Part shown: positions 43,889 through 50,175 of the stretch, one piece after another
Layout: each line of letters begins with the position of its first letter
Position numbering within the stretch: position 1 is the first letter of the stretch
NCBI GenBank assembly: GCA_964461265.1
Contig: CAYWTS010000012.1
Location: 1-50,175 of the forward strand
Reading direction: 5' to 3'
Length of the DNA: 50,175 bases
DNA from: CAYWTS01 sp964461265
Lineage (GTDB): Bacteria > Bacteroidota > Ignavibacteria > Tepidaquicellales > OLB5
The notes under the pieces: generated by a model
What the model saw: only the letters and a program-made list of their open reading frames with translations
Told to the model about the DNA's origin: nothing
Database searches by the model: none
Translations under genes and position numbers: made by a program

Positions 43889-44725
43889 TTATGTTTTTTT
43901 AATAATGCGGTGTATCGATATAATTTGCTTCAGAAGCTTTTCAATCCTGTTCAATGGCAGCATAGAATAAGCATCGCTTAAAGCTTTTTTGGGATTTGGA
44001 TGGGTTTCGATGAAAATACCGTTGATACCAGATGCCGCTGCTGCTCTGGCAATAGGTATTACAAGCTCCGGGCTGCCGCCTGATACTCCGTTTACAGACG
44101 AAGGCATTTGCAGTGAGTGGGTTGCATCAAAAACAACCGGATATCCAAAATGGCTCATAATAATCAATGATCTCATATCGACTATAAGATTATTATATCC
44201 GAATGTGGTGCCTCTTTCTGTAATAAGAATTTTTCTGTTACCTGTGGACTCAATCTTTTTAATTTGATGCAGCATATCATGCGGAGATAGAAATTGTCCC
44301 TTTTTGATATTTACAACTTTCCCCGTTTCCCCGGCTGCTTCAAGCAGTTCAGTCTGTCTTGAAAGAAATGCAGGTATCTGTAACACATCAACAAATTCAG
44401 AGGCAATCGAAACCTCAATTTCCGAATGAACATCTGTGAGAACCGGGATACCAACTTTATCGCGTATATTTGAAAGTATATCAAGCGATTTCTGAACACC
44501 TATTGAGCGGAATGAATCGCCTTTTGTTCTGTTGGCTTTTTTATAAGATGCTTTAAAAATATAAGGGATATTAAGCCTTTGTGTAATATCTTTTAATCTT
44601 TTTGCAATCTCTATAGTAATTTTTTCACCCTCAACAACACAAGGTCCCGCTATCAGAAAAAGCTTTGCCGGATTTGTAAGGTTTACCCTTTGGGCTGAGC
44701 ATTTAATTTCTATTTTTATAGGCAT
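43889..44725 (-). CDS. kdsA: 3-deoxy-D-manno-octulosonate 8-phosphate synthase
   Basis: A 278-residue KdsA, which joins PEP and arabinose 5-phosphate to give KDO 8-phosphate for lipopolysaccharide. Motifs are LIAGPCVVEG, FKASYKKANRTKGDSFRS, TERGTTFGYNNLIVDMRS, FDATHSLQ and ETHPNPKKALSDAYSMLPL. The Cys in AGPC (C29) marks the metal-dependent class. The presence of kdsA shows that the organism makes an LPS-type outer membrane. It begins the leftward series to nadC. Confidence 0.96.
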   Translation of the reverse strand: MPIKIEIKCSAQRVNLTNPAKLFLIAGPCVVEGEKITIEIAKRLKDITQRLNIPYIFKASYKKANRTKGDSFRSIGVQKSLDILSNIRDKVGIPVLTDVHSEIEVSIASEFVDVLQIPAFLSRQTELLEAAGETGKVVNIKKGQFLSPHDMLHQIKKIESTGNRKILITERGTTFGYNNLIVDMRSLIIMSHFGYPVVFDATHSLQMPSSVNGVSGGSPELVIPIARAAAASGINGIFIETHPNPKKALSDAYSMLPLNRIEKLLKQIISIHRIIKKT

Positions 44726-45002
44726 TCCTGCTATTTAATAATTACAGTTTAAACTTAATTATTAATGACTACTTATAAAAGGAGAAAACATTTCTGCATT
44801 AATATGTAATCAATAATTAGTTATTAACTAATCAAATTAATTAAATCACCAAAAAGTGCTTCTCACTTCTTACCTCTGAATTTATTGCTTCTATATTCTA
44901 GCTTTCATTTCCCGAACTTAAAAAATCTAAACTCTCACATTTAGCTGCAAATGTCAGGTTTGTAGGGATTGATTTAAATTTACAAAATCGTTAAAATTAC
45001 AC

Positions 45003-45671
45003 ATGGAACGCCCATTAATTGTAATTAGCTTTATAATTATTTTTTATTCTTTATCCTTCCCGCAAAATCAAAGCAATCAGAACGATTCAGTAGAACAAAA
45101 AGTAAAAACGTTCATATCAGCATCCGAAACCAATAACAGCTGGGCTATTAATATATTATTCTCAGATAACGGTTTTGGAGCAGGTGCTACAATGTTCCAG
45201 CAGCTATCAAAGAATGTATTTTTATTTGAAAGTATGTTTTTCTCCGGTGCTAAAGACGACCGTGAGTTCGAGGCAACCGATATTTTTGGCAATACTTTTA
45301 TCCCAAATAAAGTAAACCGAATATTTATGACGGGTACAAATATCGGTTTACAGATCCGATTATTCCGTGATGATGTAACCGATAACCTCAGACCGCATTT
45401 AAATTTCGGTATAAGTCCTACTGCACTTATTTACACACCTTACGATAAAGCTTTTTTCCCAAGCTTTAATTATGCAAAAGCTAAATACACTGTTGGTGCT
45501 TTCGCAGGAATTGGCGTAGATTACCTCACCGGCAGGAAATCTTCCCTGAATATGGATATAAGGTATTATTACACAAAATTATTCGGCAGCGGAATAGAGA
45601 GCTTAAAAGATAACGAAAAGAAATACTTTGGCGGACTGTATTTTGTGTTTAGTTATAATTTTATGAAATAA
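45003..45671 (+). CDS. Outer-membrane beta-barrel protein (small, OmpA/OmpW-like fold)
   Basis: A 222-residue protein with a signal peptide (about 1-20, cleaved near SFPQ). The mature part alternates short strands and turns (NIGLQIRLFRD, LRPHLNFGISPTALIY, YTVGAFAGIGVDYLTG, SLNMDIRYYYTKLFG) and ends GLYFVFSYNFMK, a terminal aromatic beta-barrel signal. Probably an eight-stranded barrel; ligand and function unknown. It stands alone. Confidence 0.75.
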   Translation: MERPLIVISFIIIFYSLSFPQNQSNQNDSVEQKVKTFISASETNNSWAINILFSDNGFGAGATMFQQLSKNVFLFESMFFSGAKDDREFEATDIFGNTFIPNKVNRIFMTGTNIGLQIRLFRDDVTDNLRPHLNFGISPTALIYTPYDKAFFPSFNYAKAKYTVGAFAGIGVDYLTGRKSSLNMDIRYYYTKLFGSGIESLKDNEKKYFGGLYFVFSYNFMK

Positions 45672-45706
45672 TGCTTTTAAAAAATAATTTATGAAGAAAA
45701 TATTTA

Positions 45707-45857
45707 GAGGTTGTCTCAAAAGGCAATTTTCTTGCAAAAAAACTGTAACTGCAACTTTCATAGTTGCGATTAAGCAAGAAAATTGCACGCAACCATCCAC
45801 GTAAGTGGTGGCTTTCGCCAAAAGGTTATGGATACAAAAACACTTTTGTGACAGCTT
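45707..45857. mobile_element. MITE-like hairpin element, copy 3 (with internal expansion)
   Basis: The left end GAGGTTGTCTCAAAAG and right end CTTTTGTGACAGCTTC are imperfect inverted repeats. The inner arm pair CAATTTTCTTGC / GCAAGAAAATTG and the central GCAACTTTCATAGTTGC are the same as in copy 1. An extra stretch of about 24 bases (around GTAAGTGGTGGCTTTCGCC) sits before the right end. Total 151 bp. Confidence 0.8.
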
Positions 45858-45886
45858 CTTTAATATTAACAATGTTTATCTCACAT

Positions 45887-46099
45887 TTACTTTAAAAGCA
45901 TCATCTTCCTAACCTCTGAGTAATCCAGATATTCAATCCTGTAAATATAAATACCACTTGCAAGGTCTGAACCATTGAATTGGTAAGTATGAGTAACGGA
46001 AGGTTTAAACTCTATATTGAACATTACTTCCCTGAATGTAATATCATAAAATTTAATTATAACCAAACCCTTTTTTGCTTGTTCCTTGAAGTATGTAAA
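45887..46099 (-). pseudogene. Orphan T9SS sorting-domain remnant
   Basis: On the minus strand the frame encodes KKGLVIIKFYDITFREV, then FNGSDLASGIYIYRIEYLDY and VRKMMLLK followed by TAA. This is the last two thirds of a T9SS C-terminal domain. The NYPNPFNP part is missing and a TAA (46100-46102) stops the frame upstream. It is closely similar to the tail at 49841-50152 (EYFDYVEVRKMVLIK), so it is a decayed paralogue. Confidence 0.75.
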
Positions 46100-46590
46100 T
46101 TATAAAGGTACGTTTTTATTCTTAATTACCATAATAGAACGATACTCCAGATTCATAGTTCAACATGAACTCAGATTAAATATGCAGGAATGGGATGTGG
46201 AAATGACCTTACAGAAATCCAAGTTTATTTTACACCAATTTTAATTAACACAAAAATTCCATTTTCCGCTGAACCAGTACAATTATTATTTGTATCTATT
46301 CCTATACATTTTACTTCATTACTTGGTATAACAGACTTCTGTGTAATAAACACACCATTGGTTTTGGGAGTAAATACTAAATATTATAAGAAAGGGTAAA
46401 AAAGAAAATGAGTAACAATATTTTGTAAAAATTGCCCATAATTGACTCTTAAAACATAATATTTTAGAATGCAAAAACTTTTGTGAAATTAAGGAGTTTT
46501 AATAAAAATTTAGATTTTTAAACTTAAGTTAATTATTATTCCTAATATCTATCAATTATTATTCATAAATTTGGGGTAATTGCAGCTTCA

Positions 46591-48834
46591 ATGCCAAAGT
46601 TCAGTACAAAAAAGTTCGAGTTTAAAACCAATATCTACATCAGGATATTAATTGTCCTGTTAACTGTTATTCTAATTACTCTTATGTTTCCGGGACTCGA
46701 ATCGGTTGAAAGTGATTATTCTATCGGGACTATTTGGAGCAAAGAGGATTTGATAGCACCGTTCAGCTTTCCCATTTATAAGAATGATAACACATACAAC
46801 CGTGAAGTTGAAGAAGCTAAATCAAAAGTGCTGCCGGTGTTCGACCAAAACATACTTAAGGCAGAAGGAAAGATTAATTGGTTCGATTCATTAGGACTGT
46901 TCTGGAATAAGCTTCAAAAAGCTCTCTCGTATGAAACTGAAATGAAAAAAGAATCATCACTGCCTGAGGAAAAGCGAACAACAAGCGAACAAACAATGCT
47001 AAAGCTGAAATCGGACCTTAGAATTTCATTCACTTCAGACGAGTGGAACAGCCTGTTGGGCATGTGGAGTTCATCACAGGCTAGTATGAATGAAGCAAGA
47101 AGAAGGCTTGTATTGGCACTGAATCAGATATCAGGAAGGAAAATTATAGATGTTCCCAAAAGCAGGATTAAAACCGGGGAAATTGCTTACTACCTGAACA
47201 GAGTTGAGGAAACCATATCTTTGGATAAACTCAGCGACCGTACAGAAGCATTAAATATAATCCGCAACGATTTAGCCGGTTATTTTAAGGATGACAGGCT
47301 TGTATCCGCATTTGTTGGTATAGCAGGGCTTTTCATCTATCTCGATTTTATTTACAATGATTCAGAAACCCGGAAAATAATGGATGCTATGGCATCTGCC
47401 GTTCCCCATACTCTTGGTATAGTGCGTGAGAATGAAAGAATTATAAGCAAACACGAGCCAATTAATGAGTTAACACGTCTTAAGCTTGAATCATATAAAA
47501 AGATACGCTCCGAACAAATGGGAAGTAAAGACTTTTACCTGCAGCAGCTGGGCAGGTTTATGACCGTGCTTATTTTGCTCACACTTGCCGGTATGTTCCT
47601 TTATAAAATGAGGAAGAGAATTTACGGAGATAATACAAAGCTGATTCTTATTTCAACCATTATTTTACTTCAGGTTTTATTCTCTTATCTCAGCCTGCAT
47701 ATTAAGATCGATTATCCCATTGAATACCTTATCTTTGTGCCTGTATCGGCAATGCTTCTCACTATAATATTCGACTCACGCCTTTCATTCTATTTTATAA
47801 TAATAATTTGCTTTTTGGTTTCATTAATACGAGGAGGCGATTACGAAATTATTATCCCTAATTTTGCTGCTTCGGTACTTGTGATATATTCTGTCAGAGA
47901 CATAAAGAAAAGGTCACAAATATTTCTATCGATGGTTTTTATACTTGCGGGCTACTTAATATCTATTATAGCTATGGGGCTGGAGAGAAACGACAGCATT
48001 ACTGTAGTACGCCATTATATTTATATGGCTGCACTGAATTCACTGCTTTCTCCTATACTTGCTTACGGGCTTTTAATATTCTATGAACGTGTATTCAGGA
48101 TTGCAACCGACCTGCTGTATCTTGAGCTTTCTGACTTTAACCATCCCCTGCTTAGAGAGCTTTCGACAAAAGCCCCGGGCACTTTCCATCATTCCATTGT
48201 TATGGGTAATTTATCGGAACAGGCAGCTAAGGAAATTTCCGCAAACCAGATACTTGCCCGTGTGGGATGTTACTATCATGATATAGGTAAGGTGGTTAGT
48301 CCGGAATATTTTGTGGAAAACCAGATAGATTCCCGCAGCAAGCACGAACAGCTTAATCCTACTCTGAGTGCAAAAATGATTATTGCACACGTAAGAAACG
48401 GGATCAAACTGGCTGAAAAATTCAGGATTCCAAGAGAGATTATTGATTTTATTCCTATGCATCATGGTACAAACCTGGTTTCGTATTTCTACGAGAAAGC
48501 CCGGTCGGATGACGGAACAGAAGACGTGATTCACGATTATATTTACCGTTACCCCGGTCCTAAACCGCAATCAAGAGAAACAGGTATAGTTATGCTTGCA
48601 GATGCTGTTGAAGCAGTTACAAGAACCATCGAAGAACCGACTCCCGCAAAACTTGAAACACAGATTGATGAAATAATTAAAGCACGCTTTTTGGATGGTG
48701 AGCTTGACGAATGCGATTTAACTTTAAAAGACCTGATTAAGATAAAACAAAGCTTTCTGTTAACACTTGTCGGTATACACCATCACAGGATAAAATACCC
48801 TGAAGGTGATGAAGAAACGGATGAGCAGAAATAA
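46591..48834 (+). CDS. pgpH: Cyclic-di-AMP phosphodiesterase PgpH (7TM receptor with HD domain)
   Basis: A 747-residue protein. After one N-terminal membrane segment there is a large extracellular domain (about 40-310), then seven helices (about 318-510) and a cytoplasmic HD domain. The HD residues are in TFHHSIVMGNLS (about 530), CYYHDIGK (about 563) and MHHGTNLVSYFY. This domain order is that of YqfF/PgpH, which hydrolyses c-di-AMP. c-di-AMP controls potassium and cell-wall balance. It overlaps the recombinase gene at its 3' end. Confidence 0.93.
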   Translation: MPKFSTKKFEFKTNIYIRILIVLLTVILITLMFPGLESVESDYSIGTIWSKEDLIAPFSFPIYKNDNTYNREVEEAKSKVLPVFDQNILKAEGKINWFDSLGLFWNKLQKALSYETEMKKESSLPEEKRTTSEQTMLKLKSDLRISFTSDEWNSLLGMWSSSQASMNEARRRLVLALNQISGRKIIDVPKSRIKTGEIAYYLNRVEETISLDKLSDRTEALNIIRNDLAGYFKDDRLVSAFVGIAGLFIYLDFIYNDSETRKIMDAMASAVPHTLGIVRENERIISKHEPINELTRLKLESYKKIRSEQMGSKDFYLQQLGRFMTVLILLTLAGMFLYKMRKRIYGDNTKLILISTIILLQVLFSYLSLHIKIDYPIEYLIFVPVSAMLLTIIFDSRLSFYFIIIICFLVSLIRGGDYEIIIPNFAASVLVIYSVRDIKKRSQIFLSMVFILAGYLISIIAMGLERNDSITVVRHYIYMAALNSLLSPILAYGLLIFYERVFRIATDLLYLELSDFNHPLLRELSTKAPGTFHHSIVMGNLSEQAAKEISANQILARVGCYYHDIGKVVSPEYFVENQIDSRSKHEQLNPTLSAKMIIAHVRNGIKLAEKFRIPREIIDFIPMHHGTNLVSYFYEKARSDDGTEDVIHDYIYRYPGPKPQSRETGIVMLADAVEAVTRTIEEPTPAKLETQIDEIIKARFLDGELDECDLTLKDLIKIKQSFLLTLVGIHHHRIKYPEGDEETDEQK

Positions 48835-49756
48835 TACGACCGGCCCCGAACAGGATGAGAAACTCCGGATTCAAGTTGCATCGTTTTTAATTTACCTTGA
48901 ATTAGAACGCTCTCTCTCGGAAAATACAGTTAGTTCCTACTCATCGGATCTGAAAAAACTGGTTGATTTTCTTAATTCAAAATCAATTAGAACCTTCGAG
49001 GAAGTTAACCGTGATGTAATAGAAAAACTGCTTGCTTATTTAAAAACCACAAGCTCGGCATCTACAATTGCACGTGCCCTTTCAGCATACCGTCAATTTT
49101 ATGATTACATCATAGAGCAGGTGCCTGATATGAAAAACAGAGCAAATCCATTCGAACTGTTCGATTCACCCAAACTGCCCCGTAAATTACCTGAAACTTT
49201 ATCTGTGGAAGAAATCGATAAAATCCTGAATGCAGCAGATGATACAAATACACTTGGATTAAGAGACCGGACAATCCTCGAAGTTATGTATGCCTGCGGA
49301 CTAAGGGTGAGCGAGGTTATAAACCTTAAGCTGTTTAACATAATTTCACAGGAAGAAATTATAAGGGTATTCGGTAAAGGTTCAAAGGAGCGAATTGTTC
49401 CGATAAGCTATCCGGCTATAAAATGGATAGAGAAATATTTAAAAATGTCTAGGATAAACCTTGCTACTCCCAAATCGGAGGAATACCTGTTTTTGAACTG
49501 GCGTGGGAAAAAGCTTTCACGTATGGCGATATGGAATATTATAGATAAATACTCACATCTTGCAAAAATAGAAAAACACATGCACCCGCATATTTTAAGG
49601 CATTCGTTTGCAACACACCTGCTTGAAGGCGGGGCGGATTTACGTGCAATCCAGGAAATGCTTGGCCATGCCGATATAAGCACTACGCAAATCTATACAC
49701 ATGTAGATATAACTTACCTTAAACAAATCTATAAGGAATTTCATCCGAGAGGGTAA
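48821..49756 (+). CDS. XerC/XerD-family tyrosine recombinase
   Basis: A 311-residue protein from ATG 48821 (the frame extends to GTG 48806 and ATG 48809, inside pgpH). The N-terminal SAM-like domain is followed by a catalytic domain. The residues are R162 (CGLRVSE), K186 (GKGSKER), H257 and R260 (PHILRHSFA), H283 (LGHADI) and nucleophile Y292 (TQIYTHV). It probably resolves chromosome dimers at dif with or as XerD; the dif site is not seen here. It is also possible that it is a chromosomal single-Xer system. Confidence 0.93.
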   Translation: MSRNNTTGPEQDEKLRIQVASFLIYLELERSLSENTVSSYSSDLKKLVDFLNSKSIRTFEEVNRDVIEKLLAYLKTTSSASTIARALSAYRQFYDYIIEQVPDMKNRANPFELFDSPKLPRKLPETLSVEEIDKILNAADDTNTLGLRDRTILEVMYACGLRVSEVINLKLFNIISQEEIIRVFGKGSKERIVPISYPAIKWIEKYLKMSRINLATPKSEEYLFLNWRGKKLSRMAIWNIIDKYSHLAKIEKHMHPHILRHSFATHLLEGGADLRAIQEMLGHADISTTQIYTHVDITYLKQIYKEFHPRG

Positions 49757-49777
49757 GTAAAATCAAAATCAAAAAAA

Positions 49778-49802
49778 AGCAGGGTGTTAACGTCATCCTG
49801 CT
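49778..49802. terminator. Terminator between the recombinase and the T9SS-tail gene
   Basis: AGCAGGGTG pairs with CATCCTGCT (one G-U pair) around a 7-base loop. On the minus strand the stem runs into at least seven T, fitting a terminator for the gene at the right edge. Confidence 0.75.
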
Positions 49803-49840
49803 TATGGTTAAAAATATTTATTTTTGGAAAATTTACTACT

Positions 49841-50152
49841 TTACTTGATAAGTACCATCTTCCTAACCTCAACGTAATCAAAATATTCAATCCTGTAAAT
49901 ATAAACACCGCTTGCAAGGTTAGAACCATTGAATGTATATGTATGTATACCGGATGGCTTAAACTCCCTATTAGAAATCACTTCACGTCCCGTTATATCA
50001 TAAACCTTAATATCGACTAAACCTTCTTTTGGTAAATTATACTTTATTGTTGTTGTTGGATTGAATGGATTTGGGTAATTTTGATATACAGTAAATTTTA
50101 CTGGTACTTGAGTATTCTTATGTAATGCTTCAGTTGGAAATGGAATAATGAA
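49841..50152 (-). pseudogene. T9SS sorting domain at the right edge, cut off by upstream stops
   Basis: On the minus strand: NYPNPFNPTTTIKYNLPKEG, VYDITGREV, LASGVYIYRIEYFDY and the end VRKMVLIK with TAA at 49841-49843. Two in-frame stops, TGA (50153-50155) and TAA (50156-50158), precede the linker FPTEALHKNTQVPV. So the tail is separated from whatever lies upstream, beyond the window. It may be a broken gene or a sequence error close to the edge. No start codon is present. Confidence 0.7.
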
Positions 50153-50175
50153 TCATTAAATTAAGGTAGAAAAAA

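Larger units (their letters stand above)
45672..46590. other. 919-base region without an intact gene
   Basis: It contains the third MITE-like element (45707-45857) and a decayed T9SS tail on the minus strand (45887-46099). From 46100 to 46590 only short frames without family features remain, plus the pgpH promoter region: TAAATTTG at 46566-46573 is a possible -7 box. Confidence 0.65.

Noticed and set aside
46190..46399. 69-codon plus-strand frame in the region before pgpH
   Set aside because: No ribosome-binding site or family features, and it lies in an otherwise decayed region; likely chance.

Overview
The window looks like a chromosomal scaffold from an AT-rich member of the Ignavibacteria/Chlorobi side of the Bacteroidota, probably an uncultured genome. 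Three things suggest this. First, several secreted proteins end in a type A type-IX-secretion (T9SS) C-terminal domain with the NYPNPFNP start, the VYDxxGR middle and a final (L/I)xK. Second, many genes have real Shine-Dalgarno sequences, unlike most Bacteroidia. Third, housekeeping genes such as recA, relA/spoT, kdsA, nadC, gpsA and pgpH belong to ordinary families of this phylum. The 100-N run at 19520-19619 shows that the piece is a scaffold.

Layout. 1-2340 holds secreted beta-propeller proteins with T9SS tails, one of them cut by an in-frame stop. 2352-8200 is a leftward series: yggS, divIVA, two purine nucleoside phosphorylase paralogues, two small membrane proteins, a homocysteine methyltransferase and recA. 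8346-10079 is a secreted peptidylarginine-deiminase-like enzyme. 10319-11680 has a small secreted protein, a VOC protein and a CopD-like membrane protein. 12339-14591 is a malic enzyme fused to a phosphotransacetylase-like domain. 14740-15237 is a degenerate REP-type transposase. 15212-17876 is a Cpx-like envelope stress set (Spy/CpxP-like protein, response regulator, sensor kinase). 18333-27465 holds a DUF4920 protein, a T9SS-exported YCF48-like protein broken only by a false assembly gap, an M28 peptidase, a TolB-like propeller, RelA/SpoT, uracil phosphoribosyltransferase and a lipoprotein. 27698-30270 is gpsA plus an amidohydrolase. 30293-31793 is a cluster of REP palindromes around a dead IS200-like transposase, with a TrmH methyltransferase inside it. 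31898-38083 has a very large outer-membrane protein, an L,D-transpeptidase lipoprotein and two hypothetical proteins. 38150-44725 is a flippase, three tandem paralogous secreted proteins of unknown function, then nadC, a thioesterase, a GlcD-like oxidase and kdsA. 45003-50175 has an outer-membrane protein, a T9SS tail remnant, the c-di-AMP phosphodiesterase pgpH, a XerC/D recombinase and another T9SS tail at the right edge.

Common themes are cell-envelope work and protein export. Envelope functions include KDO synthesis, peptidoglycan cross-linking, polysaccharide export, envelope stress sensing and c-di-AMP turnover. Several kinds of small palindromic repeat are scattered between genes: a 129-151 bp MITE-like hairpin element in three copies, a GCTCC-TAC-GGAGC REP family, and an ATTCCCGC-GCGGGAAT family that acts as gene ends. 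No tRNA, rRNA or CRISPR array was seen. No complete new system is proven. The strongest unexplained items are the orphaned T9SS tails, the three tandem secreted paralogues, the paired intact and degenerate phosphorylases, and the hairpin elements.
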